Source: Stenotrophomonas indicatrix
GTDB lineage: Bacteria; Pseudomonadota; Gammaproteobacteria; Xanthomonadales; Xanthomonadaceae
DNA: 64,000 bases
Reading direction: 5' to 3'
NCBI RefSeq assembly: GCF_002750975.1
Contig: NZ_PEJS01000001.1
Coordinates: 558,001-622,000 of the forward strand
A model generated the notes under the pieces. The model was not told the DNA's origin and ran no database searches. It saw nothing but the letters and a program-made list of their open reading frames with translations. This document shows, in pieces, positions 33,552 through 42,143 of the stretch (position 1 is the first letter of the stretch; each line of letters opens with the position of its first letter). Position numbers and translations under genes: made by a program.

Positions 33552-33576
33552 CAGCACCGCGGTAAGTTTGAAATGT

Positions 33577-33653
33577 GGAGCGGTAGTTCAGCTGGTTAGA
33601 ATGCTGGCCTGTCACGCCGGAGGTCGCGGGTTCGAGTCCCGTCCGCTCCGCCA
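33577..33653 (+). tRNA. tRNA-Asp(GTC), copy 1
   Basis: This 77-nt cloverleaf has acceptor GGAGCGG/CCGCTCC, anticodon GTC in CTGTCAC and encoded CCA. Confidence 0.95.
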
Positions 33654-33660
33654 TTTTCAA

Positions 33661-33697
33661 CGAGGCCCCCGGCCGAAAAGCTGGGGGCCTTGTTTTC
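33661..33697 (+). terminator. Terminator after tRNA-Asp copy 1
   Basis: AGGCCCCCGGC/GCTGGGGGCCT stem followed by TGTTTTCT. Confidence 0.85.
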
Positions 33698-33742
33698 TCT
33701 CCAACCAACGGGTTGTAGAGAAAACAAAGAGGTCTGCAATAC

Positions 33743-33819
33743 GGAGCGGTAGTTCAGCTGGTTAGAATGCTGGCCTGTCACGCCGGAGGTCGCGGGTTCG
33801 AGTCCCGTCCGCTCCGCCA
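33743..33819 (+). tRNA. tRNA-Asp(GTC), copy 2
   Basis: Identical 77 nt to copy 1. Confidence 0.95.
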
Positions 33820-33926
33820 TTGCAAAACTCTTAAATCCTCGTGAAAAAACTTTGAAAAAAGTGTTCAGCGGGGTAGGTTTTCAGGAAGTCTTCGGATATA
33901 CTGAGCGCCTGCAAAGTTTCAAGCGC

Positions 33927-34003
33927 GGAGCGGTAGTTCAGCTGGTTAGAATGCTGGCCTGTCACGCCGGAGGTCGCGGGTTCGAGTCCCGTCCGCTCCG
34001 CCA
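33927..34003 (+). tRNA. tRNA-Asp(GTC), copy 3
   Basis: Identical 77 nt to copies 1 and 2. A TATACT hexamer 25 bp upstream may be its -10 box. Confidence 0.95.
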
Positions 34004-34011
34004 ACTCTAAG

Positions 34012-34040
34012 AGCCCTCGACGCAAGTCGGGGGCTTTTTC
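34012..34040 (+). terminator. Terminator after tRNA-Asp copy 3
   Basis: AGCCCTCGAC/GTCGGGGGCT stem followed by TTTTCTTT. Confidence 0.85.
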
Positions 34041-34187
34041 TTTGCGCCGTTTCCATCATTCGATGCGCGCGAACCTGTAGATCGCCTGGGCGGGATGGCG
34101 CCAGGCCCTGCTGCCACTGCTTTTGGTCCACGCCGCGAAGCGGGTTACACTGCCGGGCTCGCCAATCAAGCCTTGTGATTCCTCACC

Positions 34188-36143
34188 ATGCTGCAGAAAC
34201 TCCGCGACAAGACCTCAGGCTGGATCGTCACCGTGATCCTGGGGCTGCTGATGATTCCGTTCCTGTTCGTGATCGACAACAGCTACCTCGGTGGCGTCGG
34301 CGCACAGAACGTCGCCAAGGTTTCGGCACCGCCGACCTGGTGGCGCTCGGCACCGTCCTGGTGGCCGGTGCGCATGATGTGGCAGCACCATGAGATCAGT
34401 GCACAGGACTTCCGCACCCGTTTCGAGCAGGAACGCATGCGCGAACGCCAGCAGCAGGGCGAGAACTTCGACCCGCGCGCGTTCGAAAGCACCGAGAACA
34501 AGCTGGCCGTGCTCGACCAGTTGATCGACGAGCAGGTCGTGCGCCTGGTCGGTGAGCAGGCCGGTGTCGTGATTGGCGACGGCGCTGTGCGCGAATACAT
34601 CACCACCATTCCGGGCTTCCTGGGCGCCGATGGCAAGTTCAGCGAAAGCAATTACCGTCTGGCCCTGGCCGGTGGCAATCCGCCGCGCACGCCGACCCAG
34701 TTCCAGGAACTGGTGCGTGAGAGCCTGCAGCAGTCGGTGATCCCGTCGGGCCTGCAGAATTCCGGCTTTGTCACCCAGGCCGAGACCGAGCGTCTGTTGA
34801 AGCTGCTGGGCGAGACCCGCGATGTGGAACTGGCCGCGCTTCCGGAAGTTCCAGTGGATACCGCGCCGGTGACCGACGCGCAGATCAAGCAGTGGTACGA
34901 CAGCCATGGCAAGGATTTCCGCCAGGCCGAATCGGTGTCGCTGGAATATGTCGAGCTCAATGGTGCCAACCTGTCGGCGCCGACTGCGGCCGACGAAGCG
35001 ACCCTGCGCAAGCGCTATGAAGACGAGAAGGCCAAGTTCACCACGCCGGAACAGCGCCAGGCCGCGCACATCCTGATCACCGGCGACGGTGCTGAAGCCA
35101 AGGCCGCCAAGCTGGCTGTCGAAGCAAAGGCGGCAGGTGCCGACTTTGCCGCGCTGGCCAAGGCGAACTCGGAAGATCCCGGCTCCAAGGCGCAGGGCGG
35201 TGACCTGGGCTGGGTGGAGCGGGGCGCGATGGTCAAGCCGTTCGAAGACGCACTGTTTGGTGCCAAGGCGGGTGAGGTGATCGGCCCGGTCAAGACCGAC
35301 TTCGGTTACCACATCATCAAGGTCGCAGCGGTTCGTGGTGGCCAGGGCAAGTCCTTCGAAGAAGTACGCGACACCTTGGCTGCCGAGCAGTTGAAGGCCG
35401 ACGGCGAGCGCGGCTTCAACGATCTGGCGGGCCGCCTGGTCGATGCCATCAACAAGAGCCCGAGCGACCTGTCCGCGGCCGCCAAGGCGGTCGGCCTGTC
35501 GATGCAGACGCTGGGCCCGATCACGCGCACGACCGCCACCGGTATTGCCGCTGATCCGGCCGTGCTGCGTGCGGCCTTCTCCGACGTCCTGGTGCAGGAC
35601 GGTACCGCCAGCGATCCGATCGCCCTGGGCGGCAGCAGCAATCACAGCGTGGTGATCCGCGTTGCCGCGCATACCCCGGAGCAGGCGCTGCCGCTGGACA
35701 AGGCGCGTGAGCAGGTGATCGCCGCGATCCGTGCCGACCGTCAGCGCCAGGCCGGTGACAAGGCCGCCGATGCCCTGCTGGCCAAGCTGAAGGCCGGCGC
35801 GACCCTGCAGTCGCTGGCTGCCAGCGAGAAGCTGCAGCTGAGCCCGATGCCGGGCCTGCCGCGCAGCCAGCCGGTGCCGACCCCGGAGATCAACCGTGCG
35901 ATCTTCAGTGCGCCGCTGCCTGCCGAGGGCAAGCCGAGCTACGGCAAGGTCGATGTCAACGGCCATGCGCTGGTCTTCGCGGTGAACAAGGTCAACCCGG
36001 GCGACATCAAGGAAGTGACCGCCGAACAGCAGAAGCAGTTGAAGGACCAGCTGAGCCAGATCGACGGCATGGCCGCGGCCAAGGCCTACATCGAGGCGAT
36101 GCGCAAGAAGTTCTTGATCCAGACCACCGAAGCGAACCTGTAA
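34188..36143 (+). CDS. ppiD: Periplasmic folding factor PpiD (SurA-N/parvulin type)
   Basis: This 651-residue protein is anchored by one N-terminal membrane helix ([16 protein letters not shown], about 14-30) with a large periplasmic part. A SurA_N-like chaperone region with [19 protein letters not shown] covers about 110-230. A parvulin domain at about 280-385 includes [28 protein letters not shown] and FGYHIIKV. PpiD sits by the SecYEG exit and helps newly exported proteins fold. The stretch [18 protein letters not shown] after the anchor is typical of xanthomonad PpiD and is not a frameshift. It is monocistronic with its own terminator, downstream of the lon-hupB region as in other gammaproteobacteria. 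Confidence 0.9.
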   Translation: MLQKLRDKTSGWIVTVILGLLMIPFLFVIDNSYLGGVGAQNVAKVSAPPTWWRSAPSWWPVRMMWQHHEISAQDFRTRFEQERMRERQQQGENFDPRAFESTENKLAVLDQLIDEQVVRLVGEQAGVVIGDGAVREYITTIPGFLGADGKFSESNYRLALAGGNPPRTPTQFQELVRESLQQSVIPSGLQNSGFVTQAETERLLKLLGETRDVELAALPEVPVDTAPVTDAQIKQWYDSHGKDFRQAESVSLEYVELNGANLSAPTAADEATLRKRYEDEKAKFTTPEQRQAAHILITGDGAEAKAAKLAVEAKAAGADFAALAKANSEDPGSKAQGGDLGWVERGAMVKPFEDALFGAKAGEVIGPVKTDFGYHIIKVAAVRGGQGKSFEEVRDTLAAEQLKADGERGFNDLAGRLVDAINKSPSDLSAAAKAVGLSMQTLGPITRTTATGIAADPAVLRAAFSDVLVQDGTASDPIALGGSSNHSVVIRVAAHTPEQALPLDKAREQVIAAIRADRQRQAGDKAADALLAKLKAGATLQSLAASEKLQLSPMPGLPRSQPVPTPEINRAIFSAPLPAEGKPSYGKVDVNGHALVFAVNKVNPGDIKEVTAEQQKQLKDQLSQIDGMAAAKAYIEAMRKKFLIQTTEANL

Positions 36144-36165
36144 GCCCTCCGGCGAGCAGGAACGA

Positions 36166-36194
36166 AAAGGCCCGGCATTGCCGGGCCTTTTTTG
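36166..36194 (+). terminator. Terminator after ppiD
   Basis: AAAGGCCCGGCA/TGCCGGGCCTTT with a T-run. Confidence 0.9.
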
Positions 36195-36232
36195 TTGTCG
36201 CAACCCTGATCGATCCGTGACCTGCGCGATGA

Positions 36233-36256
36233 GTGCCGACCAAGGTCGGCCGCTAC
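36233..36256. repeat. SMAG palindrome (GTGCCGACC form)
   Basis: GTGCCGACC/GGTCGGC followed by CGCTAC. Confidence 0.6.
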
Positions 36257-36327
36257 CAGAAGCGAAGCGACCTGCTCCTGCTCTTCATCCTTCAATCCAT
36301 GGGTGCCACCGGAAACCATCAGGGGAC

Positions 36328-36406
36328 GGGCGGGGTGGGCGCGCGGGGGTGTCCGCGGCATGGATGCCGCGGACAAGCCCCCAAGGATGGGTTCACGGCG
36401 TCCCCG
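36328..36406. repeat. Long-arm inverted repeat element, copy 2 (degenerate)
   Basis: This is the reverse orientation of the element at 11774-11874. It reads GGGCGGGGTGGG, then GCGGGGGTGTCCGCGGCATG, the GCCGCGGACAAGCCCCC segment and GGGTTCACGGCGTCCCC. The distal arm has decayed, so the perfect inverted repeat is lost. The remaining sequence to 36505 shows no gene. Confidence 0.65.
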
Positions 36407-36505
36407 TGGGTCCACCTCGCTCGTCCCAACTCATGAATGCTGCTGCCGCCACCCGCGAGGGGCTTCGCCGTTGGCCGGAAACGGCGCGTCAGCGCCGCAC
36501 CGACC

Positions 36506-37708
36506 TCAGTCTTCGACGCGCAGTACCGCGCCTGGCTTCAGCACGCTGCTGCCGCTCAAGCCGTTCAGCGACAACAGCGCCTTCACCGGCATGCCGTAGC
36601 GGCGGGCGATGGTCCATGCCGATTCGCCATTGCGCACGGTGTGGCGACGGTTGCGCGGGCGATCGGCAGCCGAGGCGACCACCTTGGCCACCTGCGGGCT
36701 CGGCGCGGCGCTGGCGGTGCTGGCCACTGCTGTTGCAACGGCCTTGCTGGTGATGTCGGCAACGTCCGCGCTGGACGCCGAAACCGGGGCCAGTACGCGG
36801 GCGGTGCCCGACGGGCGGTTGCCGGCGGCCAGTGCCGGATTCAGGCGGGCGATCTTCGCCGGGTCCAGCGCGCGCTGGGCGGCCCACTGCTGGACGCTGG
36901 TGCCCGCCGGCAGGGTGTGGTCCTTCAGCACCGGTACGGTGCGGTCCAGCGAGGCCATCACGCCCGGCTGGTCTTCCACGTCTTCCAGCACGCAGGCCAG
37001 GGCATGCAGCTTCTCGACGTAGGCATGGGTGACCGGCGACAGCCCGGGCAGGCCGGCCGGCTTGGCGTTCTGCGCATTCATGCCGGCCTTGCGCATGGAC
37101 TGCAGCACGCGGTATTCACCGGCGTTGTAGGCCATCGTGGCCAGCCGCCAGTCACCGCCGAACATGCCATGCAGGGTCTTCAGGTAGCGCACGGCGGCCT
37201 GGGTGGACTCCACTGCCGACAGTCGGCCGTCGTAGTTGTTGCTCATCGGTACGCGATGGTTGCGTGCCGTGGTGGCGATGAACTGCCACAGGCCGGTCGG
37301 GCCGCTGCCGTTGCGGGCATTGGGCCGGTAGCCACTTTCGACGAAGGGAATCAGGGCGAATTCGGTGGGCAGGTTGGCTTTGCGCAGCTCTTCGACCACA
37401 TAGCCGAACAGCACCAGCGCGTCGTCATCCTGGTTGGCCAACCGCGAAGGCGCATGGGCGAACTGCTTCTGCCAGCGCGGGCTGGTGGCTTCGGCGTCAC
37501 AGGTAGGTTCTGCAAGGCCGTCGCGGAAGCTGGAGAAGATCTCCTGGCCGTTACGTACCGATGCGGCCGGCAGCGTTGACGGATCCAGCGGCAGGGCCGA
37601 GGCGGCGGTCAGGTTCTGGCTGATGCCGGCGCCCAGCGATTGTGCGCCGGCAGTTCCGGCCAACCCCAGGACGAGACCCAGGGCCAGCGGCAGACTTCGG
37701 CGACTCAT
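36506..37708 (-). CDS. mltD: Membrane-bound lytic murein transglycosylase, MltD-like
   Basis: This 400-residue protein has a signal peptide ([18 protein letters not shown]). Its SLT domain has catalytic Glu in [11 protein letters not shown] (about 122), [14 protein letters not shown] and [12 protein letters not shown]-terminal LysM module (about 356-399, [19 protein letters not shown]...LSLNGLSG) binds peptidoglycan. It cleaves the glycan strand forming 1,6-anhydro ends. E. coli MltD is a lipoprotein with two LysM repeats; this one has no lipobox and a single clear LysM. The start overlaps the gloB stop codon (ATGA), so the two are coupled, as in the conserved mltD-gloB pair. Confidence 0.87.
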   Translation of the reverse strand: MSRRSLPLALGLVLGLAGTAGAQSLGAGISQNLTAASALPLDPSTLPAASVRNGQEIFSSFRDGLAEPTCDAEATSPRWQKQFAHAPSRLANQDDDALVLFGYVVEELRKANLPTEFALIPFVESGYRPNARNGSGPTGLWQFIATTARNHRVPMSNNYDGRLSAVESTQAAVRYLKTLHGMFGGDWRLATMAYNAGEYRVLQSMRKAGMNAQNAKPAGLPGLSPVTHAYVEKLHALACVLEDVEDQPGVMASLDRTVPVLKDHTLPAGTSVQQWAAQRALDPAKIARLNPALAAGNRPSGTARVLAPVSASSADVADITSKAVATAVASTASAAPSPQVAKVVASAADRPRNRRHTVRNGESAWTIARRYGMPVKALLSLNGLSGSSVLKPGAVLRVED

Positions 37709-38469
37709 GCGCGGAAGCCGTCTTTCCAGTGCCGGAGACCGGCCATGACGTCGACGTCGTCCACGACTTCGCGCCCCAGGTGCGCCGACACGGCCGCGCG
37801 GATGGGCGCCGTGTGGGTACGCAGGAACGGATTGCAGGCAATTTCATCGGCCAGGGATACTGGCAGGGTGGAACGGTCATCGCGGCGCATGGCCAAAGCC
37901 TCCTCTTGGCGCTGCAACAAGGCAGCGTTGGCGGGGTCGACATGCCGCGCGAAGACGGCATTTGACACGGTGTACTCGTGAGCGCAACACAGCAGCAGTT
38001 GCGCGGGCAGGGCACCCAGCTTGCGCATCGATGCCAGCAGCTGGGACGGCGTACCTTCGAACAGGCGCCCACAGCCCAGGCTGAACAACGAATCTCCGCT
38101 GAAAAGCTGTTCAGCGGTGTGAAACGCGATGTGGCTGCGGGTGTGCCCGGGGACGGATAGTACGTGGAACATCCGGCCCAGTGCCTGAACACGTTCACCT
38201 TCACCGACCCGCTCGGTGGCCATCGGGATGCGCTCGTCGACCGGTGCGACCACGCGCACCCCGGGGAAACGCGCCTGCAGCGCCGGTACTCCGCCGATGT
38301 GATCGTCGTGGTGATGGGTGAGCAGGATGGTGTCCACGCGCACGCCTTGGGCGGCCAGCGCCAGTACCGGCGCAGCGTCGCCGGGATCGACGACCACGGC
38401 AGCACCGTCGTCGGCAATCAGCATCCAGATGTAATTGTCCGCAAATGCGGGCAGGGCAGTCAGTCGCAT
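37705..38469 (-). CDS. gloB: Hydroxyacylglutathione hydrolase (glyoxalase II)
   Basis: This 254-residue metallo-beta-lactamase fold enzyme begins [20 protein letters not shown] and carries the [10 protein letters not shown] metal-binding motif, [10 protein letters not shown], and the conserved glyoxalase II segments [18 protein letters not shown] and [11 protein letters not shown]. It hydrolyses S-lactoylglutathione to lactate and glutathione in methylglyoxal detoxification. It diverges from the methyltransferase gene 11 bp away and is coupled with mltD downstream. Confidence 0.95.
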   Translation of the reverse strand: MRLTALPAFADNYIWMLIADDGAAVVVDPGDAAPVLALAAQGVRVDTILLTHHHDDHIGGVPALQARFPGVRVVAPVDERIPMATERVGEGERVQALGRMFHVLSVPGHTRSHIAFHTAEQLFSGDSLFSLGCGRLFEGTPSQLLASMRKLGALPAQLLLCCAHEYTVSNAVFARHVDPANAALLQRQEEALAMRRDDRSTLPVSLADEIACNPFLRTHTAPIRAAVSAHLGREVVDDVDVMAGLRHWKDGFRA

Positions 38470-38480
38470 AGAATTGGACC

Positions 38481-39125
38481 ATGCCCGCGCTGCAGAGCAC
38501 CCGTCAAGCGAGCCAGGCCCCGTGGTTCGACAGTGAACCGGCGGAGGCCCTGCGCGTGCTCGAACGGCAGCTGCTGCTGCCGCAGCTGTCGCTGCTGCCG
38601 ACCCGGCCCTGGTTGTGGATCGCCCCCAGCGCCGCCTGGCTGGCGGATGCGCAGCTGGGCGGTCGGGGCCTGCGCCTGCATCGCCAGGGCAGTGGTTACG
38701 CCGGCGATACCCGCTGTGCCCTGCCGTTGCCGCTGCCCAACGAGAGCGTCAACGCCATCGTGCTGCAGCATGTGACCGTCGGCGATGCCGACCATCTGCT
38801 GGACGAATGCGAGCGCGTGCTGATGCCCGGCGGCCATCTGTGGCTGACCAGCCTCAACCCGTTCAGCCCGTTCCGCACGCGCTGGCGCCAGCACGGGCTG
38901 GTGGTGCGCACGCCGCAGCGGATCCGCCAGCTGCTTGAGCGCCATGGGCTGGAATGCGAGGACATGCGTTACCTGGGGCCGATGTGGCAGGGTGCCGGCA
39001 GCCGCCGTCGCGGCGGATGGGCCCCCCTGCGCGCGGCCTGCCTGTTCCACGCTGAAAAACGCACGCTGGCCCTGCCCGGGCCGACCCCGTTGCCCGTGCG
39101 TTGGCACGGCACCGTTGCTACCTGA
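38481..39125 (+). CDS. SAM-dependent methyltransferase, YafS-like
   Basis: This 214-residue protein keeps the C-terminal half of a class I methyltransferase fold: [38 protein letters not shown] and TSLNPFSPF. The N-terminal glycine-rich SAM loop is weak ([15 protein letters not shown]), so activity is not certain. Its position between gloB and rnhA matches yafS in E. coli. The substrate is unknown. The start ATG 38481 is only 11 bp from the divergent gloB start, so the promoters overlap. Confidence 0.72.
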   Translation: MPALQSTRQASQAPWFDSEPAEALRVLERQLLLPQLSLLPTRPWLWIAPSAAWLADAQLGGRGLRLHRQGSGYAGDTRCALPLPLPNESVNAIVLQHVTVGDADHLLDECERVLMPGGHLWLTSLNPFSPFRTRWRQHGLVVRTPQRIRQLLERHGLECEDMRYLGPMWQGAGSRRRGGWAPLRAACLFHAEKRTLALPGPTPLPVRWHGTVAT

Positions 39126-39137
39126 TCTGGAGTTGTA

Positions 39138-39590
39138 TTGAAAACCATCGAAATCCACACCGACGGTTCCTGCCTCGGCAATCCCGGCCCCGGTGGCTGG
39201 GCGGCGCTGTTGCGCTACAAGGGGCACGAGCGCGAACTGAGCGGTGGCGAAGCGCATACCACCAACAATCGGATGGAGCTGATGGCGGCCATTTCCGGGC
39301 TGGAGTCGTTGACCGAGCCCTGTGAGATCGTCCTCTATACCGATTCGCAGTACGTACGGCAGGGCCTGACCCAGTGGCTGCCGGGCTGGATCCGCAAGAA
39401 CTGGAAGACCGCCGGCGGTGACCCGGTGAAGAACCGTGAACTGTGGGAGCGCCTGCAGGCCGCCACGCTGCGGCACCAGATCGACTGGCGCTGGGTGAAA
39501 GGCCATTCCGGCGACCCGGACAATGAACGTGTGGATACCCTGGCCCGCAACGCCGCGATCCAGATCCGCGACGGCAGCCCGGTAAACTGA
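39138..39590 (+). CDS. rnhA: Ribonuclease HI
   Basis: This 150-residue enzyme keeps the catalytic carboxylates: Asp in [18 protein letters not shown], Glu in NRMELMAAI, Asp in LYTDSQYV and Asp in DNERVDTLA. It removes RNA from RNA-DNA hybrids. The start is TTG 39138 behind TGGAG, giving [12 protein letters not shown]. It is followed 4 bp later by dnaQ, and here both genes run the same way, whereas E. coli has them divergent. Confidence 0.95.
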   Translation: MKTIEIHTDGSCLGNPGPGGWAALLRYKGHERELSGGEAHTTNNRMELMAAISGLESLTEPCEIVLYTDSQYVRQGLTQWLPGWIRKNWKTAGGDPVKNRELWERLQAATLRHQIDWRWVKGHSGDPDNERVDTLARNAAIQIRDGSPVN

Positions 39591-39594
39591 GCCG

Positions 39595-40323
39595 ATGCGT
39601 CAGATCATCCTTGATACCGAAACCACCGGCCTGGAGTGGAAGAAGGGCAACCGCGTCGTCGAAATCGGCTGCGTCGAGTTGTTCAAGCGCCGCCCGACCG
39701 GCAATACCTATCACCAGTACCTGAAGCCGGACTGCGAATTCGAACAGGGTGCGCAGGAAGTGACCGGCCTGACCCTGGAATTCCTCGCCGACAAGCCGGA
39801 GTTCGCGCAGGTCGTGGAGGAGTTCCTGGCCTTCATCGATGGCGCCGAGCTGATCATCCACAACGCCGCGTTCGACCTGGGCTTTCTCGACAATGAGCTT
39901 TCCCTGTTGGGAGAGCAGTACGGGAAGATCACCGACCGCTGCACGGTGATCGATACCCTGGCGCTGGCGCGCGAGCGCTTCCCGGGCCAGCGCAACTCGC
40001 TCGACGCCCTGTGCAAGCGGCTGGGCGTGGACAACTCGCACCGCGCCCTGCATGGCGGTCTGCTGGATGCGCAGATCCTGGGGGATGTGTACATCGCGTT
40101 GACCTCGGGCCAGGAGGAGATCGGCTTCGGGCTGGGCGATGACGATGCCGGTGGCGCTGCGGCGTTGCAGGCGTTCGATGCGTCCAAGCTGCTGCCGCGG
40201 CCGCGCGTGGTGGCCACGCCGTCGGAGCAGGAAGCGCATGCGGCGCGTCTGGAACGGCTGCGCAAGAAGGCCGGCCACGCGTTGTGGGACGGCCCGAAGT
40301 TGGAAGAGGCCGCGAGCGCGTAG
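39595..40323 (+). CDS. dnaQ: DNA polymerase III epsilon (proofreading) subunit
   Basis: This 242-residue DEDDh exonuclease begins MRQIILDTETTGLEW (Asp7, Glu9). It then has ELIIHNAAFDLGFLDNE and HRALHGGLLDAQIL, which carry the remaining Asp and His residues. A variable linker and a C-terminal segment, which in the family contacts the alpha subunit, follow. The 4-bp gap to rnhA suggests one transcript. Confidence 0.95.
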   Translation: MRQIILDTETTGLEWKKGNRVVEIGCVELFKRRPTGNTYHQYLKPDCEFEQGAQEVTGLTLEFLADKPEFAQVVEEFLAFIDGAELIIHNAAFDLGFLDNELSLLGEQYGKITDRCTVIDTLALARERFPGQRNSLDALCKRLGVDNSHRALHGGLLDAQILGDVYIALTSGQEEIGFGLGDDDAGGAAALQAFDASKLLPRPRVVATPSEQEAHAARLERLRKKAGHALWDGPKLEEAASA

Positions 40324-40337
40324 GCGCAGCGGTGGCG

Positions 40338-40432
40338 TGCGAAATGCAGCCACGCATGGCGTGGTGATGCGTGTGAAATGCAGCCACGCATGGCGTGGCT
40401 CTACTGTAGATCCACGTCATGCGTGGATGGCG
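40338..40432. repeat. SMAG cluster (three units)
   Basis: Two direct copies of GAAATGCAGCCACGC-AT-GGCGTGG are followed by a GTAGATCCACGTCAT/GCGTGGAT unit between convergent genes. Confidence 0.75.
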
Positions 40433-40436
40433 TGGA

Positions 40437-41141
40437 TCAGTGGCAGCGCACCAGGATCACGGTGATGTTGTCCGAACCGCCGCCGTCGAGGGCGGAGGCG
40501 ACCAGGCTGTCCACGCATTCCTGCGCGCTGGCGTCGTCGAAGGCGAGGGTGCGGGCGATGCCGCGGTCATCCACTTCCTCGGTCAGGCCATCACTGCACA
40601 GCAGCAACTGCATGCCCGGGCGCAGCTCGCCGCTGGTGGTCGCCACGTTCAGGTGTGCCGGGTCGGTGACGCCCAGTGCCTGGGTGACCACGTTCCGGTG
40701 GGGATGGGCGCGCGCCTGCTCGGCGGTCAGGTTGCCCTGCGCGACCAGTTCCTGCACCACGCTGTGGTCCTGGCTGAGCTGGGCAAGCTGGCCATCGCGC
40801 CACAGATAGGCGCGGCTGTCGCCGACCCAGGCCACTTCGTAACGGTTGCCCTGCACCCGTGCAGCGACCACGGTGGTGCCCATCGGCAGGCTGTCGTTGC
40901 GCCGGCGCGAGGCGCGGATGATCTCTTCGTCGGCGGTGCGGATCGCCTGCGCCAACGGCGCGCCACGGCGGATCTCACGGACGATGGTCTCGCGCGCCAG
41001 TGCGCTGGCCACTTCGCCGCAGGCGTGCCCGCCCATGCCGTCGGCTACCAGCCACAGGGCCAGCTCGCCGTCACCGTAATAGGTGTCCTCATTGAGCTCG
41101 CGGCGCAGGCCGGGGTGGGTGAGATGTCCGAATTCGATCAT
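40437..41141 (-). CDS. PP2C-family protein serine/threonine phosphatase
   Basis: This 234-residue protein starts MIEFGHLTHPGLRRELNEDT and has the PP2C metal motifs: NEDTYY, LVADGMGGHACGEVAS, VAWVGDSRAYLW, QDHSVVQELV, LLLCSDGLTEEV and GGGSDNITVILV. It dephosphorylates Ser/Thr residues with two Mn/Mg ions in the cytoplasm. No Hanks-type kinase or FHA gene is adjacent. The start 41141 gives the standard N-terminus, though its ribosome site is poor; the frame extends to 41210 with a proline-rich leader. Confidence 0.9.
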   Translation of the reverse strand: MIEFGHLTHPGLRRELNEDTYYGDGELALWLVADGMGGHACGEVASALARETIVREIRRGAPLAQAIRTADEEIIRASRRRNDSLPMGTTVVAARVQGNRYEVAWVGDSRAYLWRDGQLAQLSQDHSVVQELVAQGNLTAEQARAHPHRNVVTQALGVTDPAHLNVATTSGELRPGMQLLLCSDGLTEEVDDRGIARTLAFDDASAQECVDSLVASALDGGGSDNITVILVRCH

Positions 41142-41252
41142 GGTGGGTGCTGGGCGAGGGGGTAATGCCGGGGAGAACGGCATCATCACGGCCAAGCGGA
41201 CATCCGGCAAGCCATGCAGTCAGGAAAATTTCACTTCATTGGGCGCAATGAC

Positions 41253-41281
41253 TTGTCGTCAGCCGCGCTTCCTCGTATGAT
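41253..41281 (+). promoter_or_regulatory. Sigma70 promoter of tRNA-Ser(CGA)
   Basis: TTGTCG, a 17-bp spacer and TATGAT, followed by a GCGCGTCCCC discriminator. Confidence 0.72.
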
Positions 41282-41310
41282 GCGCGTCCCCGGTTCGCCG
41301 GGGAACATCT

Positions 41311-41401
41311 GGAGAGGTGGCAGAGCGGTTGAATGTACCTGACTCGAAATCAGGCAGGCGTTTATAGCGCCTCGGGGGTTCGAATCCCCCCCTCTCCGCC
41401 A
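41311..41401 (+). tRNA. tRNA-Ser(CGA)
   Basis: This 91-nt class II tRNA has acceptor GGAGAGG/CCTCTCC, anticodon CGA in loop CTCGAAA, a long variable arm and encoded CCA. Confidence 0.95.
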
Positions 41402-41452
41402 GATTAAAAAAGAAGGGCTGCCGAAAGGCAGCCCTTCTTTTTTAATCTGGCG
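41397..41452 (+). terminator. Over-long palindromic terminator of tRNA-Ser(CGA)
   Basis: Perfect 26-bp arms lie at 41397-41422 and 41427-41452 with a GAAA loop. The left arm starts with CGCCA of the tRNA itself, so the right arm ends in its complement, TGGCG. The hairpin includes AAAAAAG/CTTTTTT and would end transcription both ways. Confidence 0.88.
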
Positions 41453-41522
41453 CGGGGATGCGACGACGCTTAGCGCGTCGCCCCAAACGTTGCGATGCAA
41501 CGTTCGGGCCCCTCCCTTTGCC
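41453..41522 (-). repeat. tRNA-associated composite repeat at tRNA-Ser(CGA)
   Basis: Read on the minus strand it runs GGCAAAGGGAGGGGCCC, hairpin GAACGTTGC/GCAACGTTT, GGGGCG, a second hairpin ACGCGCTAAGCGT, and the end ATCCCCG, joined directly to the palindromic terminator. It is the same module order as at 25838-25953 and 57247-57427. Confidence 0.7.
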
Positions 41523-41543
41523 GACCTTCCCCCGGATGCTTGA

Positions 41544-41566
41544 GTAGATCCACGCCATGCGTGGAT
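41544..41566. repeat. SMAG palindrome
   Basis: GTAGATCCACGC-CAT-GCGTGGAT. Confidence 0.75.
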
Positions 41567-41620
41567 GCTGTTCGCGTGCCGCGGGTTACCATGTGTGCAT
41601 CATTTGCTGGAGCGTTCCCC

Positions 41621-42025
41621 ATGACCGCTGAAATCCTCGTCCCCGTTTCATTCGGCGAGCTGCTGGACAAGATCTCGATCCTGCAGATCAAGTCCGAGCG
41701 CATCAGTGACGAAGGCAAGCTGGCCAACGTACGCAAGGAGCTGTCCGCGCTGGAAACCACGTGGATGGCGCACCCGGCGGCAGTGAAGGACATCGCCAAG
41801 CTGCGCGCCGAGCTGAAGGCGGTCAACGAGCAGCTGTGGGAGATCGAGGACGACATCCGCCTGAAGGACAAGGCGCAGGCGTTCGATCAGGGGTTCATCG
41901 ACCTGGCGCGCAGCGTGTACCTGCGCAACGACGAACGCGCACGCATCAAGAAGGCGATCAACCTGGCGCTGGGTTCGGCGTACGTGGAAGAGAAGTCCTA
42001 CCAGGATTACACGCAGCGCGCGTAA
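41621..42025 (+). CDS. DUF6165 family protein
   Basis: This 134-residue protein is mostly helical and charged: ILVPVSFGELLDKISILQIK, ISDEGKLANVRKELSALE, and LYLRNDERARIK-like VYLRNDERARIKKAIN. I recognise it as the DUF6165 family, often found beside LPS or glycosyltransferase genes; its biochemical role is unknown. A coiled-coil-like helix spans about 40-100. ATG 41621 is chosen because CTGGAG precedes it; the longer frame upstream crosses a SMAG repeat. It converges with the family 9 glycosyltransferase. Confidence 0.72.
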   Translation: MTAEILVPVSFGELLDKISILQIKSERISDEGKLANVRKELSALETTWMAHPAAVKDIAKLRAELKAVNEQLWEIEDDIRLKDKAQAFDQGFIDLARSVYLRNDERARIKKAINLALGSAYVEEKSYQDYTQRA

Positions 42026-42044
42026 TCCCGGGCGGCCCGACGCA

Positions 42045-42110
42045 GTAGATCCACGCCATGCGTGGCTGGATCTCCCGGGTTGCGGGACGGTGCGGACCAA
42101 GGTCCGCACC
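42045..42110. repeat. Two SMAG units
   Basis: GTAGATCCACGCCATGCGTG and, 20 bp later, TGCGGACCAAGGTCCGCA. Confidence 0.65.
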
Positions 42111-42143
42111 CAGTAGACAGCGCTCAGCTGCCCGGCGTGCCAC

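Noticed and set aside
34300..34400. Frameshift in ppiD (odd Trp-rich stretch after the membrane anchor)
   Set aside because: The [18 protein letters not shown] segment is typical of xanthomonad PpiD, and the frame stays open and conserved on both sides.
34215..36203. A 662-codon open frame opposite ppiD
   Set aside because: Antisense shadow of a gene with clear membrane anchor and parvulin domain; no protein-like motif.
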